NCBI GenBank assembly: GCA_003956705.1
Contig: QZCP01000779.1
Span: forward strand, 143,007 to 207,006
Direction of reading: 5' to 3'
From: Brevipalpus yothersi
Lineage: Eukaryota > Arthropoda > Arachnida > Trombidiformes > Tenuipalpidae
Length of the DNA: 64,000 nt
Shown here: positions 1-10,641 of the stretch, piece after piece
Layout: each line of letters starts with the position of its first letter
Numbering within the stretch: position 1 is the stretch's first letter
The notes under the pieces: generated by a model
What the model saw: only the letters and a program-made list of their open reading frames with translations
The model's database searches: none
What the model was told of the DNA's origin: nothing
Position numbers and translations under genes: made by a program

Positions 1-192
1 AAGCTTGAAGTTCAGATAACAAATCATTCCATGATCTTTGAACCCTAGAACCCTCCATCTCATTGGCCAACTGAGGTTTGTTGGTCTAAACATTCCTTAC
101 AAATGAACTATTTTCTCGAGCTCAAGTTGGAGAGACAGGCGAACCATTAATATACTAATATGCTCATGTAAAAGATTTACTTGCTCTCATTA

Positions 193-1745
193 CAGTCTCG
201 ATCAGTTGATTCTTCAAGTACACAAGTTTATTTTCAAATTTTCGATATTCATTTCACAAATATTCAGAGAGCACCTCCATAGAAGCAGATCATTTTCAAA
301 AAGCGTCAAAAGGTTTCCAAAACTTCTCAAACCATTTCATAAAACTAATTGAGTACATCTTCTCTCATCGAAGATTGGAAGAGATATCTCTCTAAATTGC
401 GGAAATAGTTGGCACAATGTTCAGAGGTAATATGAAGAGAAGCTGCATGGATGTTTTCATAGAGCTCATTCTCATTCCGAGGTTTCCTCGACTTGATCCA
501 ATGTTTCCATTGGTTGAACATATTTTCGATAGGGTTCAGGAATGGTGAATATGGTGGGAGAAAAATCGCATCATGTCCATGTACTGAGATCAGCTGTTGA
601 ACTGCATCAACTTTGTAAAACGCCACATTGTCCATAATTAAATGAGCTCCCACAACATTATTCTCTTTCAAAATCCCGATGAATTTGATCAAAAACTCGA
701 GGAAATGCTCACTATTGTAAGGTTTATCCATAATTTCAAAGAAATATAGTCGATCAGCACAGATTACAGCTTCAATTGAATAATTTTTCGATCAGATTGC
801 ACCCCGAGTACTGCATGCTCTAGTTCCTCTTGGTGATCTACCATAGTTTCTTCGAGCGAAAACTTGGATGCCTGTCTCATCTAAAAAGAAAATTTTATCC
901 ATATCACCACGAATAGAATTGAACTTAACTGCATATTCGTATCTTTTCTCTTTAACATCTGGGCTATTCCTTCGAACAGGTACAACTGAAACTCTTTTCA
1001 TTGTGTAAGAAAAATCTTTCAGAGCTCTCGAAATTGTTGTTAATGATGGACTGAAATCGAACTCTTCTTGACACTTTTTTTGTAGATCAGCAAGAGTTCT
1101 TTGGCAATCCTCATCTTGCCAGTCACAAATCAATTCTTTCTGTACTATAGACAACAAACACTTTCGATGTCCTCGTGGAAGTTGAGCATCTCGCCTAGCT
1201 TTAATCCATATCAAATAAATCGAACGAGTGTTCCAATAATTTACCTTCACAATTTTTGAAACTTCAGAAATACTTCCACCTTCATCAATCAGTCTAATTA
1301 TCATCTTTCTCTTCTCATCACTGATTTTTTCATTCTTTCTAACCACAGCAATTTGATCCATCTTCACTGTTAGGACTAAAAATGACAAATAAATAGCTCA
1401 GCATTGCTCTATCGTACTTAAATAGTTTTCTGACGAGTACAATACCAGCTTTCTTCCCTATCAAGGCCTCAAAATTCTCAAAATTCTCAGAGGAGAAACC
1501 CAAGAGGACAATATGGTGTTTGTTTTCCATCAAAGTTCTCAGAAACAAGCAATTTTAATACTAATCTTGCTCATAAAATCCATTTTCCAGAGATTTTGGA
1601 TTATAAATTGATCTTCTTTGAAAATGATCTGAGCTTTTTGGCAAAAGAAAAGCAGATCAATGGTTGCCTCAGGCTAGTTTAGGAAGTGAAATTTGAATTT
1701 TGGGAAATGATTCTCTCTTTTTGGGAACTAAAGTGATCGAGACTG
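193..1745 (-). mobile_element. Tc1/mariner-like DD34E element, degenerate
   Basis: A 1.55-kb element bounded by the inverted motif CAGTCTCGATCA, read inward from 193 and, on the other strand, from 1745. It is flanked by TA at 191-192 and 1746-1747, the target duplication expected for this superfamily. The only coding content is one minus-strand transposase with a nonsense codon. Boundaries rest on the TIR and TA, read directly; family assignment rests on the transposase. Confidence 0.75.
345..1361 (-). pseudogene. DD34E transposase broken by one stop codon
   Basis: The minus-strand frame encodes an N-terminal helix-turn-helix region, the first catalytic Asp in FFLDETGIQV, the second in IMDNVAFY and the Glu in SPFLNPIEN, with 34 residues between the last two (DD34E). 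Length, about 338 codons, is normal for the family. The frame is interrupted only by an in-phase TGA at 792-794, so the copy looks recently inactivated and not decayed. I take the ATG at 1361 because it matches the start context of the intact relative at 6915; an in-frame ATG at 1388 also exists. It would cut and paste its element in the nucleus if functional. Confidence 0.8.
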
Positions 1746-1919
1746 TATAATGAAGTCTATGAGAGTTTGCACCTCTTAGTTCGAACTACTAGAAGTCTAT
1801 GGATAGGAGCTCTGTTCCGCTTGATGATCATCTTTACACTTAACAAGACCCGCATAATTCTAGTAGTTCAAATTAAGAGGTGCAGACTCGCACCTCAAGT
1901 ATTCACTCTACTGAGGGTA

Positions 1920-2200
1920 AATTGATTTAGCTCTTGACTTACATTGTATATTCAACCTGATATATAGGAACATCCGATTTGAAGCTATGTTGGTTCGCTA
2001 TACGAGCTCGAAATTCACACAGGGGCCTAGCAACTCTCTAGTTATCCCTAATTCTGATGGTGGTGAGTTTGTCAATGCCTTAAGTATCAAAAAATATCAG
2101 TATTAGTGAATTGATGCAAATCTGTGATTTCTTTTGATGAAATATTCTTCCTAGTCAATGAACTTTTTACTTATTGAGTACACTCTCATCGGCCTGTAAT
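1920..2200. repeat. Upstream direct repeat, copy 1 (SSP1 unit)
   Basis: About 280 bp closely matching 4670-4940, starting with attgatttagctcttgactta and running to the text gagtacactc. Each copy lies roughly 200-350 bp upstream of a secreted-protein gene (SSP1, SSP2), so this is the promoter-proximal part of a tandemly duplicated gene unit. A 24-bp string at 1-24 also recurs at 4648-4671. Confidence 0.75.
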
Positions 2201-2385
2201 AGTGAAGGGTGTTCTCTACAACACACGTCAAGAGTTGGTGATTGTGATGATTTCATGCAATCAAATGCTCAACTCTGATTGAAATTGAATCAAGTGAACA
2301 TATCTGGTTTCAGAAGCATTTTCCAATAAATAATCAGTACTCACTGTATTCAAGTTATGAACTCCCAAAATTCATTGAATTGAAG

Positions 2386-3186
2386 ATGTATTTGGATTGC
2401 AAAAGAATTTTTTCATGTTTAGGCTTCACGTTTTTGATTTGCCTCCTTACTATGTTTATTTCATTTCCACAATGCTCTCAAACAAAGATGTCTCCAATAA
2501 AAATTTCTGATATTGGAAAAGGTTTCCATGGTGTTGGGAAAGGAATCTGTATTTTAGGAGAAGTGTATGTCAGATATGGATTGAAGAAGAAGAACGATAC
2601 AGAACAAATCATGAACTGCCTATTGAAGGTAGCATCCATCCTCCAGTAATGCAAAATGAATTAATGTTAATCAATTCTCTTCAAGTCACAACCGGATCCA
2701 GGTTTGAAACGTATCAAATTTCATAAATGCCTACGAACTCATGGATTCTTCGATTTTGAAAGGATGGATCAGTTGAGAAAATATTGTCATGAGAGGCGCG
2801 CGGCTATGGTGACAATAATCTATTAGATAACCTAGAATTGATAAATAGAAATTTAATGTTGTTCCAGATTAACAATTGCAACTATATCTATTTCCAAACT
2901 ACAGATTCTATGGGGGTAAAATTTTGTCTTTGGTAGCTCATGATTGATACAATAATGTCTTGTGATTTTACAGAAATGTGCTATAGAATACGCAAGGAAG
3001 CTAGAAAGCAAACTTAGGACTACTCGTAGAAGGAAAACGCTTAGATCTACTCGTAAGCCTGATAAAAACTCAGATAAAACAATGGTGATCATCGTGACCA
3101 ATGTTCATAGATCGAATGTGAAAAATGCTTCAAAATATAAAATTGAAAGAATGAAAAGAGCTTTCAACCGGTATGTATTCCTGTAG
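2386..3186 (+). CDS. SSP1: secreted six-cysteine protein, three exons
   Basis: Predicted exons are 2386-2628, 2686-2808 and 2974-3186, all phase 0 with GT-AG introns of 57 and 165 bp, giving 192 aa. Exon 1 encodes a hydrophobic signal peptide ending near QCSQT, then a conserved block with GEVYVRYGLKKKND. Exon 2 carries HKC and KYC around a GFFDFERMDQL helix. Exon 3 begins KCA, is Arg/Lys rich and ends with a hydrophobic strand VIIVTNV. Six cysteines recur at the same places in the paralogues, suggesting three disulfides. The ATG at 2386 is chosen because paralogues start at the same point. The family is unknown to me; a secreted role is inferred from the leader, and the function is open. Confidence 0.75.
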
Positions 3187-3825
3187 TCAATCAAAGATCA
3201 CGAAATAAGACTCAAACACTGGCACCCAATCAGAGAACTTGGGAACTCGTCTAACAAGACCAGGTCGGGTCAAGCACAATGAATATTGATTTCCTCTAAT
3301 TGAGATCTGATGATGACGCATTCAGTCCTGTAACTCCATCAATAATCATCAAATCAATAAATCGGATGAAATTCCTACAAAAAATATCAGAAATCTAACC
3401 AAAATAGCACTTGGAGAGACATAATGAATCTTCTACAATAATTGGGCAATGATGAGAATGACCAAACTTGCCGGAGGAGTTTATAGCCATTTGGCTTGAA
3501 CTCATTCCCACTAAACATGGAACAATTTTCAAATATGTTGAAAACAAAAACCCAAACAGTGAGACAAAGGAAATATTTTTCTAATTCCTTTCATTTCTAG
3601 ATAAGTTGAGTCCATTTTGCAAATAAATGAAACTTATTTTATCTAATAGTGATCTTATAATAAACCTGATGTGTTCAATGATAATAACTGAGCACAGTAG
3701 AGATACACACTTCGGTTCATCGATTAGTTTTGTGTATCATCCATTTTTATGCAGCGTTCAACTTAGGGCATCTTATTTGGGTAATAATTTGGACAATCGG
3801 TTCCATTAGCAACCTGTGAAGCTAT

Positions 3826-4125
3826 CGTACCGTATTTCTGCGTAAATAAGGCAGACTAAAAAGTGATTCACTGGTCGTGAACTAAGGCACAAATTAGCTC
3901 ATCCAGAGATAGTGAAGCGTCCATGGGCTACCAGTTATCAGGTTCAATCGTTATCAAATCGAACTGATGATTTTCCAGACTCTGAATTTGACTCTTTACG
4001 GGTTGAAGACTTGCTCTATAGCTTCGATTTTTCCTCAGCGACAAAATCTGTTCCCTCGCATACATGCCTTGTATCTGAGAATTTTTTCAAAATTAAGACT
4101 GCCTAAAAAGCGCGGAAATACGGTA
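3826..4125. mobile_element. MITE with pogo-type TIRs
   Basis: About 300 bp without a gene, bounded by imperfect inverted repeats starting gtaccgtatttctgcg on the left and, reverse-complemented, gtaccgtatttccgcg on the right, continuing with a shared GGCAG. The TACCGTA start resembles the TIR of the pogo-like element at 10,361. A second partial copy (about 4140-4300) repeats the interior, including gcatacatgccttgta, and abuts the Tc1 fragment. Confidence 0.6.
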
Positions 4126-4233
4126 CTCTCGCTCTTTTAAAACAGAGGTAAGAATTAATCACCGGCCATGGATTAAGGCACAGATTACATCATATACTAA
4201 GAGCTATGAGCCATTAAGCAATTCGACTCCATT

Positions 4234-4629
4234 CTACTCGCATACATGCCTTGTACCTCGGAATTTTCTGAAGACTGTCTCAGAAGCGCGGAAATATAAT
4301 AGTTCAGCAGCATGAATAACTTGATCGAGAGATCTTGGGTGGTATTGTTCCACATAGTATTTCAATCGATCAAACAAGCTCTCAATCAAGTTGAGAAACG
4401 GAGAATAAGGAGGCAAAAAGATGAGTTCAATCTCGATCGCAGTAATTAGGTTTCTAACCAGCTTATGATAATGAGATCTCACATTGTCCATCACCAGATA
4501 CACCTTCTGATGGATATCAATGATCAGGAAATTGATGACCTGCTTCACATATTCAATGAATACGTCTGTATTGAACGCCCCTTCTCCAGCTTCATAGAAA
4601 AAGACAGATTTCAATTCATTGTCGCACAA
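4234..4629 (-). pseudogene. C-terminal fragment of DD34E transposase
   Basis: The minus-strand frame keeps the second catalytic Asp (LVMDNVRSHY) and the Glu region (PPYSPFLNLIESL) but lacks the DNA-binding half and first catalytic Asp. It is about 131 codons against about 335 for the intact relative at 6915, so it cannot be an active enzyme. It sits just upstream of the SSP2 duplicated unit, whose left edge starts near 4648, suggesting that the duplication breakpoint fell inside or beside this element. Confidence 0.75.
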
Positions 4630-4669
4630 TTGATCTTGTCAAACTGAAAGCTTGAAGTTCAGATAACAA

Positions 4670-4940
4670 ATTGATTTAGCTCTTGACTTACGTTGTATAT
4701 TAAACCTGATATTTAGAAACATCCGATTTGAAGCTATGTTGGTTCGCTATCCGAGCTCGAAATTCACACAGGGGCCTAGCAACTCTCTAGTTATCCCTAA
4801 TTCTGATGATGGTGAGTTTGTCAATGCTCTATGTATCAAAAGTTATCAATATCAGTGAATTGATGCAAGTCTGTGATTTCTTTTGAAGAAATATTCTTCC
4901 TAGTAAATGAATCTTATGCTTATTGAGTACACTCATATCC
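4670..4940. repeat. Upstream direct repeat, copy 2 (SSP2 unit)
   Basis: Second copy of the block at 1920-2200, with scattered substitutions. It precedes SSP2 and marks the tandem duplication that produced SSP1 and SSP2. Confidence 0.75.
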
Positions 4941-5279
4941 GCCTGTAGCAATGTAAGAAGAACGCTGCATTGTGTTGAGCTTGAGTATGCAATTCTTTGA
5001 GGTGGTCAGCATGCTAAGCTATTGATAGGCGGTAGTGCCTACCTTCATGGTACATTTACACTTGTTTAATGTTTGATGAGAAAGCTGTATCTAATTTCGA
5101 GGAAGGACCCTCTTGAGTATCATCCTCTTTCTCCAGTTGATTGAGTTCGTGCAATCAAAAGCTTTACTTTGAGTGAAATTGAATCGAGTGAACATATCAA
5201 GTTTTGAGATCATTTTCTAGTGAGTAATCAGCAATCACAGTAATAAAGTTATGAACTCACAAAATTCATCGAGCTAAAC

Positions 5280-5998
5280 ATGTATTCGGATTATAAGAGA
5301 ATTTCTTCATGTTTAGGCTTCACGTTTTTGATTTGCTTTCTCACTGTATGCATTCTGTTTCCACAATGCTCCCAAACAAAGATGGCTCCGATAAAGATTT
5401 CTGATATTGGAAAAAGTTTTAGTGGTCCTGGGAAAGGAATTTGTGTTCTGGGTGAAGTCTATATCAGATATGGATTGAAGAAGAAGAGGAATTGGTACAA
5501 TCCTAGAAAAGAAATCATTGATTGCTTATTTAAGGTAACATCCGTCTTCAAGTGATCCGAAATGTATTCATGTGAACCATTCTTCTCTTTCAGCATAAAC
5601 CAAAAAGGTTCGATGGTTTTGACCAATTTTGCTTTATGACACATGGATTTTTCAAATTTGAACACATGAAGCAATTGGTCGAATATTGTAATCGGAGGCG
5701 TCTATCTTTGGTGAGCAATAATTCATGAGATCACCTGGACTTGATCAATAGAAATTCAATATCATTTCAGATGTACTCATGCTCCAATCATACATATTAT
5801 AACACTCCACCACTTATCGAGGTAAATTCCATCTCTTATAGCTCATGATTGGTGCAATAATATCTGTTGACTTTACAGAAATGTGCTTTAGAATTGGCAA
5901 AAAAATTGGAAAGCAAATCCAAAACTACTCCTGGAACGAAGTCACCTCGATCTACTCGTAAGCTAAATAGAAAATCATCAAAACGATGGTTATTGTGA
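5280..5998 (+). CDS. SSP2: secreted six-cysteine protein, shortened tail
   Basis: Exons 5280-5534, 5594-5710 and 5879-5998, phase 0, introns of 59 and 168 bp, 163 aa. The leader and GEVYIRYGLKKK block match SSP1. Exon 2 has FCFMTHGFF and EYC; exon 3 starts KCALELAKKLE. Relative to SSP1, a single-base change of frame near 5980 replaces the terminal hydrophobic strand by KSSKRWLL and a stop. The old tail can still be read one frame over just downstream. SSP3 has the same break, so it predates their duplication. The protein may still be secreted; loss of the tail is the notable difference. Function unknown. Confidence 0.7.
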
Positions 5999-6646
5999 CC
6001 CTAGTTTGTGAATCAAATGCAAATGATGCCTGCAAATATGAGAAATAAAGAAAAATAGAAAGAGCCTCCAACACGTATCTATTCTTATTATTATCAACCA
6101 ATGGTAACGAAATAGGACTCAGACCCCGACATTCAATCAGAGAAGGTAGAAAATTGTTTGAGACCATGATATACAAATAGAATAATAAGTATAGACCTGC
6201 TCATGTTGAGATCTGATAACCACGCATTCAATTTTTTGACTAGAAAAGTCCAGGCAAGTTCCAAGAGAAAAATTCCATAAATTCAACCAAAACGCTTTTT
6301 GGAGGAGCATAGTGAATACATTATGTATTTTACTACATAAAAAGGAAAAGTCTTTCATTCTCGGAGAAAACTTATCTGATCAAGTGGACTCCTTTTTCTG
6401 TCCATGTGTAAATTTTCCTCTCTCGATCACTTAGTTTAAGATTTGTTTCCCCAAACTTGTAGAATTTCAAGCCATTGGCTGGACCAATATCTAAGTGTCA
6501 TTTCTGAAAACTTCCATGTTGACCTTTTTGACCAGATATTCAACCGTAACAAATACATTTCTAACGATGTGACAGAAATTCTTGATTTGACTGACCAACT
6601 ATGAGGAATGAAGAAAAACATTAATAATCGCGTATCAATAAATATA

Positions 6647-8074
6647 CAGTCAAACTAAAATGAGACCATACATGAATCAAAATCTAGACAACACTGATCA
6701 AAATGAAAAAAACATCCTTGAGCACCTAGGTCAGGTCACCGATGGAGTCAAAATGAACCAAACACTGTTCATTTTCTGAGGAACATGACTCAAAAAGAAA
6801 CAAACACTTCTTCTTCTCTGAAAAAACGATAAGAAGAGGTCAAAAATTTGTTATAAATTCGATGAAAATATGCACAAAATCATTCATTGCTTCTACAATT
6901 TAGTTAGTTGTAAGATGGCTACCAAAACTAAAGTATCAAAAGAGATGAAAGAGTTAATTATGAGAGAGTATCGGAGGGGTGAGAAGCAAAAAGATATAGC
7001 TGCTCGTTGTGATCTGAATTACAACACAGTGAGATCTATCATTCACAGTGCTAACAAGTATGGTATTGTTTCGAGACCCAGAGGTCATCGGAAAAAAAAA
7101 TTACAATCAATACATATTGATTTCATTCAAAGTATATTGGAAGAAGATTGCCAAAAAACGCTTGAAGAATTGGCTGAACTGATCGAATCGAACTACAGTA
7201 TCTCCGTGTGTCCATCAACTATTGGTGATTACTTACACAATACCCTGAACTTTTCATTCAAGCGGATATCACCTGTGCCTGAGCGTCGAAATACTCCGGA
7301 TGTGATTCAAAAAAGGAAAGAGTATGCTTTCAAGTTCCTGGAGATGGACCGAAGTCGAGAAAAAGTTTTTTTCATCGATGAAACAGGGATTCAAGTTCAT
7401 GCTCGACTCAACTATGGATGGTCCAAGAAAGGTGGTAGAGCAAACGTTCCCGTTCAAGCTGTTCGAGGTAGAGCTTATTCAATTTGTGCTGCGATGAATT
7501 GTGAAAGTTTGTTCTTCTACGAATGCAAAGAGCGAGCCTATGGTACCGAATCATTCATCGAATATTTGAAAGAATTCATTGCTTATCTCGAGTCATCATC
7601 AATTTCAGATGCTTATATTGTGATGGACAATGTTCCATTCCATCATGCACAACTAGTAGAAAATTTAATCGCCTCAACTTCTCATCAAATAGTTTTCCTG
7701 CCTCCATATTCACCCTTCTTGAACCCTATCGAAAACCTTTTCAATCAGTTGAAACACTACGTGAAAAAATTCAAACCATCAGATCATGAAGAAGTATTCA
7801 GAGGAGTTGAGCTAGCATCACAAATGATCAGTCCACAGGAATGTATGAATTACTATACACACATGATGAAATATATCCCGAGATGCATTCAGGAAGCTAT
7901 AATAGAAAACTGATGTTGCTCTCATTTTGATTAATGTTTAACTGATATTGACTATTGTTTTATTCATTTTGACTCGAGACAACAAGGCCATTTTCTCGAC
8001 CTCGACTGTTGGTCTCATTTTGATTTGTGTTTTTCTGATATTGACCAGTGTATGGTCTCATTTTAGTTTGACTG
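6647..8074 (+). mobile_element. Intact Tc1/mariner-like DD34E element
   Basis: A 1,428-bp element with perfect 26-bp terminal inverted repeats beginning CAGTCAAACTAAAATGAGAC, flanked by TA at 6645-6646 and 8075-8076. It holds one uninterrupted transposase frame. The 3' part contains two further imperfect copies of the subterminal text tctcattttgatt followed by tgatattgac, which may be extra transposase-binding sites. Confidence 0.88.
6915..7913 (+). CDS. DD34E Tc1/mariner-like transposase
   Basis: Encodes a 332-aa nuclear transposase. An N-terminal helix-turn-helix region (about residues 5-60, with KDIAARCDLNYNTVRSI) should bind the TIRs. The catalytic acidic residues are in FFIDETGIQV, IVMDNVPFHH and SPFLNPIENL, with 34 residues between the last two. 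Full length and without stops, it is probably active. I prefer the ATG at 6915 (context aagATGg) over the in-frame ATG at 6870 because the homologous copy at 345-1361 starts in the equivalent place. It lies between SSP2 and SSP3 in the SSP array. Confidence 0.88.
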   Translation: MATKTKVSKEMKELIMREYRRGEKQKDIAARCDLNYNTVRSIIHSANKYGIVSRPRGHRKKKLQSIHIDFIQSILEEDCQKTLEELAELIESNYSISVCPSTIGDYLHNTLNFSFKRISPVPERRNTPDVIQKRKEYAFKFLEMDRSREKVFFIDETGIQVHARLNYGWSKKGGRANVPVQAVRGRAYSICAAMNCESLFFYECKERAYGTESFIEYLKEFIAYLESSSISDAYIVMDNVPFHHAQLVENLIASTSHQIVFLPPYSPFLNPIENLFNQLKHYVKKFKPSDHEEVFRGVELASQMISPQECMNYYTHMMKYIPRCIQEAIIEN

Positions 8075-8391
8075 TATCTCGAAGTATCTGTTCAGTTGTG
8101 AAAAACTGCAATCGGATTGCAGCTACAGTGTTGTACCTGAAAAAACGAACTATGTCCCACATCATATTTCTTCAAGAAAATTTATAGGGAATAAAAATCC
8201 AGAACTGATCAAGGAAGAGTCTCGAATCATGCAATCAATCTGAAACCTTGAGAAGATTACATCATTGAGACACATTCTTAGAAACTATGTAAGTTATGAA
8301 ACGGGTGAGAAAAAAACGCAATCCGATTATCTATAATGAGTGTTGAGCTTAAATTAGGCAATTCCCTGAGGCGGCCAGCATACTTAGCTAT

Positions 8392-8392
<1 letters not shown>

Positions 8393-8422
<30 letters not shown>
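8393..8422. repeat. (GA)n microsatellite
   Basis: About 30 bp of uninterrupted GA dinucleotide, upstream of SSP3. No other feature recognised here. Confidence 0.95.
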
Positions 8423-8424
<2 letters not shown>

Positions 8425-8638
8425 TGATCAGAAAGCTTCGTAAAATTTTGAAAAAGGGCCATCTTGGTTATCATTCTCTCTTTTCAGTAGATTGAAATCA
8501 TGCATACAAGAACTCTTACCTGATTGAAATTGGATCGAGTGAACATATCGAGTTTTGGGATTATTTTCTGATTCTGTAGTGAGTAATCACCAATCACAGT
8601 AATCAAGTGATGAACTTGCAAAATTCATTGAGTTGAAC

Positions 8639-9352
8639 ATGTATTCGGATTGTGAGAGAATTTTTTCATGTTTAGGCTTCACGTTTTTGATTTGCCTCCT
8701 CACTGTATTCATTTTGTTTCCACAATGCTCCCAAACAAAGATGGATCCGATAAAGATTTCGGATATCGGAAAAAATTTTAGCGGTAAAGGGAAAGGAATT
8801 TGTGTTTTGGGAGAAGTCTATGTCAGATATGGGTTGAGAAAGGATAAGAGGGAAGGACCAAGAAAAGCCTACAAATGCCTAGCGAAGGTAATATTCATCT
8901 TCGAGTGATTCAAAATGAATTCCATCTAGTAAATCTTCTCCCAGTCAATGCCGAATGAACGTTGGACTTATGCTATGTATACAACCTGCTTGAAAAGACA
9001 TGGATTCTTCTGGTATGAACGGATGGACCAGTTGATAAGATATTGTAATGAGAGGCGCCTAATGATGGTGAGGAATAATCTATGAGATGACTTGGACTTG
9101 ATTAATACAAAATCGATGTCATTCCAGCCGTACCATTGCAATTCTTCTAATTTCCGCCCCTCAGAAGAGATTGAGGTAAATTCCATCTCTTATAGCTCAT
9201 GATTGGTGCAATAATATCTGTTGACTTTACAGAAATGTGCTTTAGAATTGGCAAAAAAATTGGAAAGCAAATCCAAAACTACTCCAGGAACGAAGTCACC
9301 TCGATCTACTCGTAAGCTAAATAAAAAATCATCAAAACGATGGTTATTGTGA
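8639..9352 (+). CDS. SSP3: secreted six-cysteine protein, shortened tail
   Basis: Exons 8639-8887, 8945-9067 and 9233-9352, phase 0, introns of 57 and 165 bp, 163 aa. Exon 1 is nearly identical to SSP1 and SSP2 in the leader and has GEVYVRYGLRKDK. Exon 2 has TTC and RYC around KRHGFFWYERMDQL. Exon 3 starts KCALELAKKLE and ends KSSKRWLL with the same frame break as SSP2. Exon 3 and its 3' flank are almost identical to SSP2, so these two are the closest pair in the array. Function unknown; the leader indicates secretion. Confidence 0.72.
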
Positions 9353-10360
9353 CCCAAGTTAGTGAATCAAATGCAAATGATGCCTGCAAATATGAAAAAT
9401 AAAGTAAAATAGAAAGAGTCTCCAACACGTATCTATTCTTATTATTATCAACCAATGGTAACGAAATAGGACTTAGACCCCGACATTCAATCAGAGAAGG
9501 TAGAAAATTGTTTGAGACCCTGATAGACAAATAGAATAATAAGTATATACTTGCTGTTGTTGAGATCTGATAATCACGCATCCAACCTCATGGCTAAAAA
9601 AGTTAGGGATTCGAGTAATAAAAGTTAAGAGTATGGATGGTATGGCCATCGGCCAAAGAAAAGTGTTATCTATCGTCGGAACACATTGAGAAGGAATACT
9701 CAGGATAAGGTAGCTCGAATGGCCAGAAAAAGCTACAAATTTAGGACAATAATTTCTGGTCAGTAGATTAGCAAAAGTGAATTAATGATATGATAGTCGA
9801 GTCAAATGACTCGATGTAATGAGGAGGGTTAGCATTGCTCGGTACAAAGAATAAATGAAAATAATCACTTAGAGTGAGACCGGGATCTTATTCTCATTGC
9901 TGTTTTTCTCAGTGAATCAGCCATATTTTCTCCTTAATCCATCTCTTTTTCTGGGAGCTTTTTCCTCCAGTAAATTCGATGATAGCGATAGTCATGAATG
10001 ATTACCCATTACTTACGATCCCTTACGATCGATTCCTTAGGTTGTTGAGCCTATTAGCTGTGAGCTGCTCTCAAGCTCATAAGTTGGTTAAGTATTAATA
10101 GTAATAAGAAGTTATCGATTCTCAATCGTACTTTATTCTAGATCTTGGTGGTATCAGCATAAAATTTGATAATTTTCTCACAAAAGGACTAGAATTTGTT
10201 GATTCAAGCAAATTTTCGTCAGATATTTTTAATTGATGTTAACAATTAACTACAATAGTTCCCAGCTGAAAAATTTGATTCAACTCGCGTTACTACGGAT
10301 ATCACTTTTCTTCTTACAAGTTATAGGAATACCCGTATCCAGATCGAATCAATTTTAATA
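9353..10360. other. No gene recognised; decayed SSP 3' flank
   Basis: The first 200 bp are the non-coding continuation of the SSP3 unit, matching the region after SSP2. The remainder up to the pogo-like element shows no coding frame, RNA or repeat that I can support. Confidence 0.5.
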
Positions 10361-10641
10361 TACCGTAAATTCGCGCTTTTGAGTCGCGTTTATATTCGAG
10401 AGAAATTCGTTTAGTAAGACTCTCTTGCGCGGGAATTAAGCCACGCGCTGAAGGAAATGCAAAGTTGCAAAACGAGTATTTTTACCGGTTAAACTCAGAG
10501 AAAAGCATGCGGAAATTCGAAAATAGGCGAACTGATAATTCGAAAGATAATAGAAACGATAAGGACTAGAGCATGAGAGAGTCAGCGTGTGAACGGTAGA
10601 GAAGAAGCCATTTTTCTGTTACATGTGGTCATCATCGAATC

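Noticed and set aside
2386..3186. SSP family as insect odorant-binding proteins
   Set aside because: Six cysteines and helical look are suggestive, but the spacing, notably the absence of the fixed C-x3-C and C-x8-C pairs in most copies, does not fit.
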